NCBI GenBank assembly: GCA_027886175.1
Contig: JAJNNQ010000026.1
Coordinates: forward strand, 11,446,001-11,510,000
DNA: 64,000 bases
Source of the DNA: Phylloscopus collybita
Lineage: Eukaryota > Chordata > Aves > Passeriformes > Phylloscopidae
Direction of reading: 5' to 3'
This document shows, piece after piece, positions 48,606 to 62,930 of the stretch (positions within the stretch are counted from its first letter, which is position 1; each line of letters begins with the position of its first letter). Under the pieces are notes generated by a model, which worked only from the letters and a program-made list of their open reading frames with translations, was not told the origin of the DNA and made no database searches. The translations under genes were made by a program, and so were the position numbers.

Positions 48606-51199
48606 ATGTTGCACTCCATAATTCTAAGTCTTAAACTGGTTTTGTCATTTCCCTTTTTTTTTTCCATATGCATTTCTTATTTGGTATCAAAGATGTTTCC
48701 CTACTCATTGTGTTGAAGCCATTATTAAAATGTTAAATAAAATCTGTTTACAAGAGAAATCACTGGAAATTTTCTTGCAGTTTCTTCTTAACTTCCATAA
48801 GATAGACATAAATGTCAGCATTGCACCATATCAGGTGTTTGACTATGTCCAGATTGGTGTGATCTAATGCATTTCTCATTTTCCTAGAAAAATAATATCA
48901 TAATAATATCAAATAAGTTTAGCAGGGCTTTTCTTTGGCTTTAGGCTTTGTCTGATTTTCTGTTAAGCTTCACATTTTTAATTACTTTTTCTTAGAGCTT
49001 GTTTTGGAATATTGCATACTGCGGTGGTAAAAACAGCCTATAAATCTGGATTTGTTCTAAATACAGAAAAAGATGCTGGGTCATGTTACCTTTTCACCAG
49101 GCAAATTGCAAAGGCTTGAATTTTGGCTGCAGGGAATAAAAGCTGTGGAACAGATGTTTGGTGTACTACAAGTGTTAATTATCAGATATTTTAAAATAAC
49201 ATTTGGTGTCATTATATTTAGCTTTAGCTTTTGCACCAGGTCTTCCTCGCTTTAGATAAAATTTCTGTTGTTTTTTAAAAAAGCTCTACCTCAATAAAGC
49301 AGAATCAACTCTCTACTCTGAATATTTATTTTCTTTTAATTAATTGTCATAACTGACAGTACCTCTGTAATGTTACGTGAATACCATCAGTCTCTTTTTA
49401 TAGCTGGGGGGAGGTGAAGTGATACAGTTAAAAACTACAGAAAGCCCTTACAGGAATGTAAATGTGTGCCAGATCAGCCGGTATAAATCATGGACTGGCA
49501 TGAAGTGCTGTGAAGGAACAAGTACATTTATTTGCCTTTAAATCAGCCTAAGTGTTGTGTAGAATCCGGGGTCATCTCAGTCTCCCAGTTATGGTGATTC
49601 AGGGAGGGCAGCTGGATGATGGGAAATTTTTGGTGCATTAGTGCCAAAGGTATTTTAGAAGAGATTACCGCGTTGTCAGGCTAAATTTGCCGTGGGCATT
49701 AGTGGTTTACCTTGGTCTTTCCTATCCTGGCAGGAGTATTTTGACAACTTATCTCTTAAAAGAGATTGTCCTTGGAATCTGCCAGTGAGATTGAACTGCT
49801 TGATGAGATAAATATGGAAATACATGTCTTGAGGACCCAGATTTTGGGTTTCTAAGGCCTCAGCTAACCATCCTGTCAGTGCTTGAAAAGATTTATGTGT
49901 GCATGCTGCCAGAGGCCAGTTCCTTGGTGGCACTTACGTAATTCTGAATCGGTGAGAACGAAGTGGTCAATTTAAAATAAATGCTCGTGTTTGAGATCTA
50001 CATACGTAATATGGTTGCACTGGTTTCCCTGGGCTTACCTCCAATTTAAGCACATTAATATGTGTTTTATTTTGGGCCACATAGTTTGCAAATTTTAGCT
50101 GTGGAAGTTCATAGATTAGAGGCTTGGACTATCTCTTTAGCAAATAAACATTGCTGCAGTTAAGGTACATTACAGGAAATCAGAGAAAGTTCATTGAAAC
50201 ACATAATGAACAAATTCTGGCTTACTACTTTATCTCATTTTTCCTTTTTTTTTTTTTTTTTAATTTTTTTTATTTTTATCTTCATGTTTGAAATCCCTTC
50301 TCAATCCTTTTGCAGAAGGGAAGTGCCCTTTCTCCATTCCCTCCTGAACACATTACTTTCTTTGTGAGGCCCTGGAACTAGTCTATCTTAGTAAAAGGTT
50401 AAATGTTTTATAAAAGCACAGAGTAAGATAAGAGCCTTTGTTTAAGCTCTTGTGTTTTTTTCTCTCTGTTTAGATTGTGAGTTTCTCTGGTTGAAAGCCT
50501 TTTGTATTATGTAGTGAAAAAACCATAGGATTTAGCATTCAAAAAGTTATAATAGATCATACGTTTGCAAATACACACACACAACTTATATTTAATCTTT
50601 GTATCTGTGCTATCTGCTGAATTGACAGCCCTGGGAGCAGGGCATTGTATTTCCTATGCTTATTTTCAGTTGGAAATGTAACTAAAGGCAATGATGTGAC
50701 AAAAGGTGGTTGCCTGTGGATGTCAGAAGATCCCCTCAGGAAAATGCTGCAATGTGAAACGTCTAAATGCCATAATACAGCATTGCAGTGCAGTAAGATG
50801 CAGAGAGATGCAGGAGAAAGCTTGTAAGAGACTAGTGTGTTTCTGGCTGTACCTGGGGTTGCAAAAGGTAAATCAGCACCAGGACAAAGGTAATGCGCTG
50901 ATAATATTACAGAAGAAGATTTCCATTTCTCTGCAGCTACATTGCTGAGCCTCTTCAGTTAGGAATTTGCAAGCCAAAAAAAAAAACCCCACAAAACATT
51001 CACCTGCTTGTTTCCTTTGCAAATGTGCCTTTGTCTTTTTCAGAACTCCTTAAAAATTATGAAAGGACATCCTAGGAATTCTAGTAGACAAAGCAAAGAA
51101 GGGTAGGTACAGTAAGGGGTACAGAGCTGGTTCTATTTACTGTGTCTAGTCTCAAATACTGCAGTGAGATTGTATAGTAGGAAGGGGAGGGGGAGCAGT
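48606..51199. other. Intergenic, no recognisable gene
   Basis: AT-rich, with a T-run at about 50246-50262. An 85-codon minus-strand frame at 49676-49933 has no recognisable domain. The AMD1 (S-adenosylmethionine decarboxylase) exons expected upstream by synteny were not found here. Confidence 0.7.
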
Positions 51200-51480
51200 G
51201 GGCTCACCTTTTTCCCAGTCTTTCGTTTGTCCTCTTCTTGTTGTCTTTGACATCCATCACTGGCTTCAGTTCCAGCTGGGCTTTAACTTTCTGGACAATG
51301 TCTCTGTATTCCTCACAGGTCACCTTTCCTTGATTCCACCTTCTCTGCCTTTTTGTGTTTGAGTTTGGAGGTGCTCCTTGGTCACCCACAGAGGTCTCCT
51401 GGCATTTTTGCCTGACTTCCTACACTTGTTTCCAGGACTCCCTCTTTCCTTCAGGGCCTTATTCTATGGGGCTTCTGCAA
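51200..51480 (-). mobile_element. CR1 LINE internal (ORF2) fragment
   Basis: Minus-strand frame with CR1-type residues CEEYRDIVQKVKAQLELKP then VMDVKDNKK, plus flanking CR1-like DNA (CTCCTTGGTCACCCACAGAG). It is an internal, decayed copy without the 3' end; the upper edge is uncertain. Confidence 0.75.
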
Positions 51481-52067
51481 AAGTCCTCCAAGAGACACAT
51501 TTTGTCTTGTCTTCCTTAGGCAAAAAGAGCTTGGCTGTTAAAAGTAATGAATGCTGCCTCCTGCACGCAGTCATCTCAGAGCTCCAAATGCTCCTTCCTT
51601 GGGAACACCCTGAAGAAACTTGGTGCTGTATCCTCCTGTGGAAGGGATGCATCTTCATGTCCGTGAGTGATAGGTCAGGAGCAGAGCAGTGTGGCAAAGC
51701 TGAGAACTGCTGCAGTGTCCTTCATGGAGTTCTGAAACAGGGATCCCTCTCAGTAAAACTTGGCAGGTGACAATCTTCTGAAGCAGGTGGTAACAGATAG
51801 GGAGTAAATTAAACTACTTGTTATCCTGCTGGATCAGAAGGGGATGTCTATCTATAGAGCTGACTTGCTAATTTACGAAATGTCAAAGTTTGGGGTCTTT
51901 TACAGAACCTCAGATAATCTGGCATCAGTTATTTGAGATACCAGGATGAAAATTCTCACTCCTGTTGGGTGAAAGCAGCTGAAAGGCCTTGACTTCAAAA
52001 TTCAGCAGGAATAATTATTATTCAGGGCCCAGCTCTTATATAATCCCAGCTGGCCTGTCTGTATTTC

Positions 52068-52488
52068 ACTGAATCAGAGAATGGCTTGGGTTGGAAGGGA
52101 CCTTAAAGGTTACCTGGTTCCAACCCCCTTGCCTTGGGCAGGGATACCTTGCACTAAACTGACTTGCTCAGAACCCCATACAGCCTGGTCTTAAACACTC
52201 CAGGGATGGAGCATCCTCAGCTTCTCTGGGCAACCCACTCCAGTGCCTAACCACCCTCACAATAAAGAATTTCTTCCTGATATCTAATCTAAACTTGTCC
52301 TCTTTCAGTTTAAAGCCATTCCCCTTGTCCTATCACTTCATGCTCTTGTAAAAAGTCCCTCTTCAGCTCTCTTGCAGCCCCGTTTATGTATTGGAATGCT
52401 GCTCAAAGGTACCTCTGGTACTCTCTTTTCCAGGCTGAGCAGCCTCAAATCTCTCAGCTTTTCCTCACAGGAGAGTATTTGTTCAAAA
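52068..52488 (-). mobile_element. CR1 LINE 3' end, well preserved
   Basis: Starts with reversed CR1 terminus (ATCAGAGAATGGCTTGGG, TTGGAAGGGACCTTAAAGG). It runs through AGCTTCTCTGGGCAACCC, CAGTTTAAAGCCATTCCCC, TTGTAAAAAGTCCCTCTTC and TTTTCCAGGCTGAGCAGCC. It is one of the best-preserved copies in the window. Confidence 0.93.
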
Positions 52489-55400
52489 TGTATTTTAAAC
52501 AAGCTGATATAAATGATTCTTGGAATTTTTTATGCAGAAAGTTATTTCTCTTTCATGTTTATTCACTGATTTTGATCAATGTTCCCATGGCTTACTTTTT
52601 ATTGAAGTGAAATATTTTTATTGAATTGTGTTTTGGTTTCCATCTACATGAACACCTTTTGCTTGTTAGTGAAGTGCTGCTAAAAGCGATTTTTACACAC
52701 CTCAAGAACTGCCAGAGTGGTTTTCAGTGCAGGAAATAAAAATTAGTTATTAATCAATCTGCGTCAGAAACATCAGTGTCTTGATTCAGTAGGCTTTTAT
52801 TGAGGTGTAACTTGGCAGCAATTTGGAATTCCTGATAGTTTAGTGCTTGTGTAGTTATGCCCACTGACCTGCAGAAAATGTTTCTAACACAGTATAAAAA
52901 GTAAGAAGCCTGAGGGTCGATACTATATGTATTGTTTTTTCTTACTGTGATATTACTACAGGGTGTACGAATGTTGCTTTTTTCAGTAAAAAATGAGCTG
53001 TTTTAGTTCATATTGTCTGGGTAAAATCACAAAGGCATTCTGTGTCTCCGAAGAAGGACAGAAGTGCCAAAATGAGGCAGGATAGAGTGGAGTAGCTCAA
53101 TAAATAAGACCAGTTGTACAACCAACAGAAGGTTGCACTGACTCAGTTATCTGTGTGTATCTCTATAATTATGAAAAATGTATTGCTTCATAAATACCAA
53201 AACCTCCCAGAATAGGAGACTAAGGAAAGCTATTTTAAATTGGGATAGCGTGGTACTGAGCATATGAGACACTGGAGGGAAGGAGAATAAACATCAGGTA
53301 TAAACTACGTAGAGAAGATGAAAAAGAACCTTTTGCAATACTGAAGGATGTTGAGACAATTCAGAGTTAAAATGAGCTCCAAATAACAGACACATCTTGT
53401 TAGGACTGCAGTATCTAGATGGTTGCAAACATTTCCTGATAAGGAAAATCAGGCACTGTAACATCAGAAAACAAAAAAGAAAATATTATCTGTGTACTCA
53501 AGTGTTGTAGGTAAATGTCATATTGATCAGAGTCATGAGACTAAAATCTTTGGTGCCGTAAATTTTAGGCTTCTTCATTTTTGATCATCATCATGCATGG
53601 TCTGCTTCAAACTCTTTTTATAGAAAAGCCATTCTGAAATAGCGATCTTGTTGTACTTGCAGTTGATGCACTTTCATCAAAAGAAAGATCTGTTTGCATA
53701 ATAGACTATGGTGGACTGTGGCTCTTAAAAGAAACTAAGTGACCAAGGAGTAAGTTGTTGATACAGGTTAGGAGAAAATTGTGTGTTTTCAAAATGAAGG
53801 GTGACTATTAGTGTATTTTCATGGAAATGTGAAGTATGAAATGTATTTCTAAATTCTTTGTTGAGAAAAACCCCTTAAAAATCAAAGATGGAAAGTGAGG
53901 CATGGCAGTTAGATGATGGTACTGTATTTTTGGGGTTCTAAAAATGAAAGCCTCCTGTGAGATGTAACACATGACTGGATAGTAAAAGGGGCGAATTGCA
54001 ACCATTTTCTGTCTCAGGAACTCCTGAGATAAAGACTGCTGAAAAATGAGGAAATACCTTTGCATGCTAGTCCTGCCTGTTCTGCTGCTTTTTCCAGGCA
54101 TTCACTGGGGGCTGATTTAGGTGACAAGGGTACTGGCTAGGTGGATCTCTGATCTAGGCTCTTAAATTTGGTTCAGAATGACAAACCAAACAGCTGGAAA
54201 ACTTATTACATTCCTTTCCAAAATTTATAAAGGCAAAAATGTATATGAACTCAATGGGAGATTGGATGAAGGAGAAGATCCACTGGGAATAATAACATGG
54301 GCAAATCCCATCAGGCCAAGGACATAACTGAGCTGACAGCTGGGAGCACACCATATGTGCTCTTCCCTTGGTGGCCACTGCTGCAGCCAGTGTAGTGAGT
54401 GAGCTAAACCCAAAAGGTGAAACCTTTTATGAACAATAAATTGTGTTTAGCAGCTTTATTTTTAATTCCAGATATTTAGTTCCACTGTCTTTTGTACAGA
54501 AAAGCAAAGGAATATAATACAGCAGAAAAATGACAGCAGATAAAAACCCAAGAGGTGGAAATCCCTGTGAAGTCCCCATTGTCACTTAACATATCATGAC
54601 ATTTGGTATGTCTACAATTACTGCATTTACTCATGAAGGGATCAGTACTTGGAAAAGACTGTTATTGGGATCTTTAGCAATACTGTGTGGGAAGACTGTG
54701 AATAGCATTGTCTTTTACGACTTCAAAGCTAATGGAAAAGTAATCTTGAGGAGTTGTGTGCAAAACTGGTGCACTGACCCCACTGACAGCATGTCTTGCC
54801 TCTATTTTCAAGAGAAAGGAAGGGTAATGAATGGTGAAGAAGGACCTGAATCTATACCAAAGCACATTTACCCTTTACACTGACTAAGGAATACCATCCA
54901 GAAATACCAACCAAAAAGTGGAAAGAAGGACACTGTCGCATCCTTTCAGTAGTCCTTCCTTCCTGACTCACCTTTTTGTTTGATAGATGGTGTGTTTGGA
55001 AAACAAGGACAGAAATGCAACATGATAATTTTTCCCATGACAGCTGGATCTCTTAAAATGTTTTATATTTGTATGAATCTGATTGTTTGGCTTTTTTAAA
55101 GTTAGTTCATAGACCAGCTTAGACACCCCACTGTTGTGGTGATGTTGACAAAAACTCACATTACCATATCCTGTAAGATTTCATTATTCCATTTCCAGTA
55201 TAGTTGTATTATGCAATTAAAATGCAATTAATTGGAGAACCAATTCCTAAAACTAGCTTTTGTTGCAGCACACAGTGCTTAGGGTCATCTGAGGGTACAT
55301 CCACATGGATGGGTGCAGACAGGCACTCTGCCTGTGCCCCGAGCCAGCCAGCAGAGCAGCTGTAGCTGTGATTTGTGTGTTGCTGAACCTGAGTTACTAA

Positions 55401-58400
55401 GGCTGGCTGTGAAGCAGGATGCATTATCTTGGGCTCAGAACTGTGCTAATGTGGCCACATGATTTCTGGAAAGAAGCTGGTCTTATGTCCAGCTGGCTCA
55501 AAGCCTGAATAGAGCAAAGAAATTACTGTCTCTATGAGCTAGTTAGAAATAAGTGGGGAAGAGTTAATCTATATTTTTATAGCTGCTGTGAATGAAATTT
55601 TCACTTTTATGTAAGAAAATAAACTCGCTGCTGACAATTTTCTCATTTAGCTTGCAGTAAGTTCATGATATTTTCAGTATGTATGAATGTGCACTTTCGA
55701 CTTCTAACCTATATCAGGACAGATTCTTTAAAAAAAAAAAAATTCTAATTTGTTGTATTGTTGTATTGTTGTATTGTTTTTTCCCTAGAAAAGCAGCAAG
55801 GCATTTTTTTAAAAACATCAAAGGTCTATTACCTTTAAGGCTTGAAGACCTTACTATCCTTTTTAACTTACATTTGCAGTGAAGCATAGCTGTTTTTTCT
55901 CAGCAGCCAATTGAGAGGGAGATACAATTGTCAGCTCAAATTCCAAACTGTACCTAGGCAGCTCTGGAGGGAGTTATTAGCTGACTGAAAATGCCTCAAC
56001 AGCACTTACTGCTGATGTGATTTTTTCTTTCCCATAGAGATCTTCTCTTACAGGAGAATAATTTATACTTTCTCATATGTATTTCCAAATGGTGGACAGA
56101 CTTGCAGCACTTTATACAAATCTATAATGAAAATGGAAAATATTGAATTCTGATGGCATTGACTTTTTTAGCTCTCTTTATTTGCTCTCTTGGAGATTCT
56201 GAAGGCAAGCTGTTCGCACTAAGGATCATCTTTTACAGTCAGTAGCAACACATAAATACCCTCTACACATAATTAATTCAGGACTTTCTGTTCCTATTTC
56301 TGCTCTTACAAGCATGTGTTGTAAGTCCCCAGTGCATCACCTTCTAACACCTTCTTTTGTAACTAATTCCATAATTTTGTTGCAGTTCTTGAATTCTGAG
56401 TAGCTTATACTGAATGTTATTGATTGAATGGTGACTGATGCTAAAGTACATTCATCTGAACATGTGCTACATAAGGTTTTTCTTTTAAAGGAGATTGCTA
56501 TTAAGTACTGCTTAATCTGCCAGGGTCCTCATACTGTAATCGATCATCAAGATTATAGGAGATGAGAGAAGATGCCCATAAGTTTATACTGTCATATCTG
56601 TATTTTAATCCAATATTTTTGCTTTATCCCCTTTAAAGGATTGAATGTGACATTGAAATGGCAGATTTGAACATCTTAGCCGTAAGGTCTGTCATTGATA
56701 TCTATCATGGGCTCAAAGAAGACAAACAGAAATTTATGTTGCCATTTAGATACATATGTTCTTATGAAAAAAACAGTTACCAGTTTTAAGACACAAAAAT
56801 ACTTTATTTTTGAAGATGATAATTTTTCAGAAGGTATTATGGTAAACCCCCAAACTTTCTATATTTAAGTAATAGTTATGTAATATTGTACACTTCCACT
56901 GTGTATGAAAGCAAGCCCAGTCCTTTGGAAGGAGGAGAGTTTTTCCCCTTGTAGAAGCTACAGAGTAACACCTTAGTCTTGCTCTCCCTTATTTTCAGTG
57001 TGTTAGAACACATAATGATGTGTAACTGGCACCATTTCAGTTCCTTTAAGCTTATCCAGCCAGAACCGCTCTGGAAACCAGAAAAGGCAAGGCAAAGCAT
57101 TACAAGCATTACAAATACCCTTCTGTCATCTTCATTTTGGGAGCAATCCAGATGGAAAGATACTGCTGGAAAGACCAGCTTTGGACCAGTCTGGGCAAGG
57201 GATTGTGTGCTTGGCAAGAGCTACAGAATGGCCAGATCTGGCACTGCTGACAGGAGCAGTGGTCACTGCCAACATCTCTCTTTTTCTTCAGTTTCTCCAA
57301 TCAGCTCAGAATTAAAAGGCAACAGCCCTGAATTTGTGACTAGGAGCAACAAATAATTTTCTCTCTTTCCTTCTTCTATGCTATTCCAATCAGTTATTTT
57401 CCCCATATTAGCAGATACACAAAGTGACCAGCAGTAAATGATTCATCTACTTGGCTTTGCTGCTTCTCTGGAATTCCTGAACTAAAACTAATTCTAATCC
57501 AGCACTGAAACAAGAGATACTGTGATGAGGATTTTCACTGCTGGAGACAGCAAAAACTATAAAATATTCAAGTTAAATACTATTCAATCTTTACACTGGT
57601 GTCTTTAATCAGTGTCATTTTGGTTACTCAGGAGATGGTGAGTAGTTCAAATCTCTTAACCTGATTTAGAATATATGGGTATTTATTCTTATGTAGCCTT
57701 AAGATTGTCTCATCAAAAGAATCCTCACAATATTGTGTATTTAGGTAACTACCAATGAAGGATCATTGCACTCAGCCTCTCCTTGTTACCACCTTTTCTA
57801 ACATTCTAGTTGCCACTGGTGCCTCTGTGAAATGAAGTGAATACCATTATTTCCATACTGTATAACTGCTTTACAGGACTGTGCAAAGAGCAAGCACTTC
57901 CATTCCAGCATACAGTTCTCATGACTCACTAGAAGCCCAAGTCTCAAGACTATACCTTGAGGAAACCCTATAGGTCATGTTTCCTTCCACTTGGTCCTTA
58001 AAGCATTTAAGGAGCCAGTTGTCTGTCTTCCTGTGTGGTTTCAGATTACATCAGATTTAAGTGTATTCCAGGCAATTTATGAGTACAGTGAAATCCTGAA
58101 TTTTTTTTAATTTTAATTTTTATTTATATATATATATTTATTTTTTGTGGCAACAGAACATCCTTTTAAGGGGGAGACACTTGTGACATTTCTATTATCT
58201 TCAGCATACAACCAACCATTCCTCTGATTCCAATAGGGTCCCTGAGGCAGTAGAAGGAATGATCCAGCATCTGCAAAAAGGCCTGACTTTAAATCTTCCC
58301 ATTTCACCCCAGAATGCATTAAAATGTATATTTCTGTGGATGGTTAGAGGTCCATTAAGAAATTGAACGGGATGTATGGTTCCCAGAACAACAGAAACTT

Positions 58401-60949
58401 TCCATCACACTGTCTCAGTGCTCAGGCTCCACTGCTAGAGTGCAATTTGGTTAGATTTGCAGATAGAGCAATCAAAATAATTCAAAGTGCCTACAGAGTA
58501 TTAAAAAATCTTGAAAATAAAGGATTCCAAAATAATAAAGCTTGAGGAACTGCTACAAAAATGGTAGTCTAGAACTGCTTATTTTTTAGGTGTCATTTAT
58601 AGTTTTCCATATTTATATATATAAATATATACTAGTGCGTATTTACTTTGTATGTCAAATGTGTGGAATACACATGGAATACATAGGTGGTAAAAATTGG
58701 TTGAGTCACCATCACATAAATGGAAAAAAACCGGAATATTTTGAGATACTGAGTGTGGACTGAATATCTGTTTCTGTAATTTTCTATTTTTTGACTATTA
58801 ATTTGCCTTGACTACTACAAGAAATTGAGCAGTGGCTCAATGAGTTGGTAGTTACCCAAATTGCTAGGATTATGATTCTTTAAAAAGGAGTTAAGACAGT
58901 TCTATTAAATCTGGTTAAATGTGATTTCTGTGTGTCTCTGGACTATTCTCTTTGTGAAAAATCAAACCAGATAGTTTTTTTTTTGAGTAGCTGATTAATT
59001 TCCTACCAACTGCTTGACATAGTAACATGAGCAGTTGAAGAGAAATTTACTGGTTTGAAACTTCTGGTCTGCTGAGCCCTTCTGGGTGGTCTGCATAGTT
59101 TAAATGTTTCAGGAATGAAGTATTTAAGAGATTACAATGTTAAGAGAGCAGGTAATCAGAAAATATATCTTTCTCTATGAAGCAGCACACTAAATGGAAG
59201 CACTGAAAGGCACAAATATAAACTGTTCAGCTTTTTCATGTCAGGGCACTTAACAACAGAGTATAACTACAACTAAACTTTTTACCATGCTTAAAACTAG
59301 AATATTAAAACCTGTGAATTTACAGTTGATTACCTGCCTAAAACCAGCACAGCTGAACCAATGAAAAACTAACATTCAAACCAAACAGACAATTACAACA
59401 GTGGCTGTTTGTTTGTCTGCTTGATTTACTGCTTTTCCTAGCCCCGTCAGCTTTGTGCTCTGTATCCTTCAGTTGCAGGTACTGTAGCCTCAGCAATTCC
59501 ACCCTGAAGCCTTTGCAGCTTTATGTATGCCAGCTTTTGCTGCAGCACAGTAGGGACAATATGCCTTCTGTAATGGGAATGAGTAATTTTCTTACTCTTC
59601 TGTCCTCCTCCTCCTCTAAGCCCTCCATATTTCACAACAGTTCAGGGGAATAAATAAACCAAGCCCTTATTTAAATCAGCAACTTTATCAACACTTTTGG
59701 TTTTATATCAGATTTTCACTCTAATGAAGATTTTAAGATTTGAGAATTAGAAACAATTAAACATTAGATCATCAAATAAGATGAAAAAAAACCAGCTTCT
59801 GCACTATCTGAAAAATACATGTCTGTAAGAACCCTTAATACTGGCAAATTTGGGCTGTGAGAGAGATGGTTTGCGTAGAGTGTCCTACCTATAACGTAGC
59901 TCATAATGTGGCTTTAGGAAAAATGCAGCCTAGAAAGAGCCCAAGTCTCCAGGCTTAGTCAAGTGAACATACAATGAGTAGACCTGATGATACATGCCTT
60001 GCAGGATATACTAACAGTACAGAGATGCTTTCATTATTGAATAAACACAAATCCTTCCCTCTCCTCTCAGATAATACAACATCACTATCTTGGCTTTAGA
60101 ACAGCACCATGAAATAACAACAGGAGAGAAGCATCTTTAACAAAAAGAAGAGAGTTTGGGAGAGGGTTGCCATTAGAGAACAGCCCTCAAGGGCTTAGGC
60201 CCTCCAGGTAGTTTTAAGTTTCATCCTGAAATAGCATGGAATACATGTGTTATTGCTGCCTAGGGGGTCCTGGCTGCAAAATATCACAGCAGCTAAGAAA
60301 CAATCTTTTAGTTAAGTACAGTCTAGTTTTATCTACCTTTTTATAACTTGGATTCTAACTTCATATTTGATATCTGACCTTGTATTTGGCTAAATATTTC
60401 CTATCTTTTAAGGTCAGTGCTGTTAAAGATGAATCTAGTAAAGCTGACAGGTACTTAACAGATTCCTCTTTGAAGGAAACGAGTCCAAATTTAGGGACTG
60501 GACATGGCTGTAAAGCTACAGCGGCTGGTGTGTTGATGGAGCTGTCATATGGTGTGCTTCAATAAATAATCTCTGGCAGGCAGAGGCCAGTGCCTCTTCT
60601 GGAAGAAGCACCAAACTGCTCCAAGTTTCTGAGCAAGAACAATGGATTTGGAACATTTTGTCTTGTTCTGTTACATCTGTGTAACTCCTGTCCACACAGA
60701 GGGGAAACTGAAACTGTCCTATAACTGCAACTTACAACTCCGTTCAATCCTATGCTGGTTTTTCCTTGTCTCTCTATGGCTTTGTTGGTGCAGCAATTTT
60801 AATAGTGTAAAACAAGTATCACATACTTACTTTTGCCTATAAAATAAGGCAGTGAAATTGAAGATGGAAATTAAGACTGTGGAGCCAGAAGTACATTTCT
60901 AGTGGAAATAAGAGTCAAAAGCTCCATTTCTCTGGCTACCTTGCAAACT
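52489..60949. other. Intergenic, no recognisable gene
   Basis: AT-rich DNA with simple repeats only: an 8-base tandem repeat (GTTGTATT) at about 55752-55778, AT-rich tracts at 58097-58145 and 58609-58632, and many short unsupported open frames. Confidence 0.65.
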
Positions 60950-61940
60950 CAAGCCAGAACCTTTCTAATGTAGAGGGCAATATTGGGGTTTCCATATTGG
61001 AACCAGTGTTATTTAAAATCCTCTTTAATGGCATGGAATGGGTGCCATTCTTTAATGATGAGATTGAGTGCACTCTGCAAAACTGAAGAGGACACAAAAC
61101 TGAGTGGTGAGGTTGACACACCTGAAGGATGGGATGTCATCCAGAGGGAGCTGGACAAGCTTGAGAAGTGGGTCTGTGGGAATCTTAGGTTTAACAAGAT
61201 GAAGTGCAAGGTGCTATGCTTGTGGCATGGCAACTCTGATATCGATCCAGGCTGGGGGATGAACAGATCAAGAGCAGTCTTCCCAAAAGGACTTGGGGGT
61301 GCTGGTGAATGAGGGGCTGGACATGACCCAGCCATGGGCACTCACAGCCCAGAAAGCCAAATGTGTCCTGGGCTGCATCCAAAGCAGAGTGGCCAGCAGG
61401 AGGGAGGGGATTCTGCCCCTCTGCTCTGCTCCAGTGATACCCACCTGCAGGGCTGCACCCAGCTCTGGGGTCCCTGCACAGGAAGCACATGGACCTGTTG
61501 GAACGAGTCCAGAGGAGGGACACCAAGTTGATAAGTGATGTGTCACCTTTCCTATGAGGCAAGGTAAGAAAATTTAGATTTTCAGCCTGGAAAAGAGAGG
61601 GCTTTCAGTGACCTAATTGCAGTCTTCCAGTATCTGAAGGGAGCCTGCCAGAAAGATGAGGAGAGACTATTTACAAGAGCATGCAGTGATAGGACAAGGG
61701 GGAATAGCTTTAAACTGAATGAGCAAAGGTGTAGATTAGGTATTAGGAAGAAATTCTTTACTGTGAGGGTGGTGAGACACTGGAACAGGTTGCCCAGAGA
61801 AGCTGAGGATGCCCCATCCCTGCAAGTGTTCAAGGCTGGGCTGGAAGGAGCTTTGAGCAAGTCAGTAAAGTTGAAGGTGGAGGTTGGAATCAGATGACCT
61901 TTAAGGTCCCTTCCAACCCAAACAAGTCTGTGATTTTATG
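60950..61940 (+). mobile_element. CR1 LINE, longest copy: end of ORF2 plus 3' end
   Basis: About 1 kb of CR1 in plus orientation. Broken frames give the C-terminal part of the reverse-transcriptase ORF: a decayed start (about 60980-61080), then TEEDTKLSGEVDTPEGW and LEKWVCGNLRFNKMKCKVL, then AQKAKCVLGCIQSRVASR and [18 protein letters not shown]. It ends in a typical CR1 terminus (GGTTGGAATCAGATGACC, GGTCCCTTCCAACCC, GTGATTTTATG). Several frameshifts and stops make it inactive. Confidence 0.93.
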
Positions 61941-62930
61941 TCTTTAAACAGGCAGATGCCTTACATACTATTTTGAAATCTTAGTATTTTAAGAAAAAAT
62001 AAGTGATGGACTGAGAGGATCAATATAATCCAGAACAAGATGTGGGGGAAATAACAGGAAGGCTATAAATGATATAATTTAGAGTTAGGGATTAGGTAAA
62101 GTGCCTGCATTAGGAATTACATTATTAAAAATATGTGTTCACGTTCTGGCTAATCCAGGAATGAAAAATGCTGAGCTTATGGTATTCATGTGTCTGGTCT
62201 TCCTCCTAAAAGTGACTGTACATATTTCACTTGAACACATATATTTAAAATTAATAGCAGTTGCCAAAGACAGAACTAAGCATGTTATAGAGAATGTAAA
62301 ATTTATAGATACGGCTTTCAGGCAGCTGCAGAAGCAAGACTCTCTAGAGCCTGCTTAATTTTTTAAAATGTAACAGCAGCTCCAATATTGTAAGTACTGT
62401 GTATAACAAGCAAAATAAAACAGAACAGTTAACTTGAAATAGCTTGGGACAACTCCACACCTTGGGAACATATCCTCCACATTCTTTCCAAGCCTTGTGC
62501 ACCTAGATATTGGTGGCATTGCTTTTGGGATTATCACTAGGAAAACCTGAGTTTACACCACCCCAGTTGCCAAGCATTATCAACATTTCTGCCAACACAT
62601 TATCCTGCACTACCAAAGCAGCAGCCGGACTCTGACAGCCAGTACCTGTTTCTAGCACCCCCCCCCCCCGACTCCCCCCCAGATACAAGTACCAGAGCAG
62701 TGTCATCTCTTTGGCATCAATATACTACAGCAAAGGTCTAGGATTGAAAACCACTGGTTTTTAATGCCTACTCAAGTGGCTGATACTACCACTGGTGTCA
62801 GCATCTCCCTTTCTGCCCCATGTTGAAAGGATGTGAGAGTGCTCAGGCACAGAACTGCCTTATCCTCTTTCCTGTCCTAAATCATGCTACCTTCAGTCTG
62901 CCCACCCCCTCCAGCCCCAGTCTCTAATAC
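61941..62930. other. Spacer between two CR1 copies
   Basis: AT-rich with an open frame of 85 codons (62101-62358) that I do not recognise. It also holds a C-run block (62658-62680: 12 C, GACT, 7 C) that reads as G-rich on the minus strand. Confidence 0.6.

Noticed and set aside
47841..48762. Alternative LTR boundaries with CTGGA flanks (47836-47840 and 48763-48767)
   Set aside because: The termini do not pair as an inverted repeat. The ATGTTG-flanked version gives TGT...ACA ends and a 6-bp duplication.
49676..49933. 85-codon minus-strand frame as a possible conserved exon
   Set aside because: No splice-site support and no recognisable protein.
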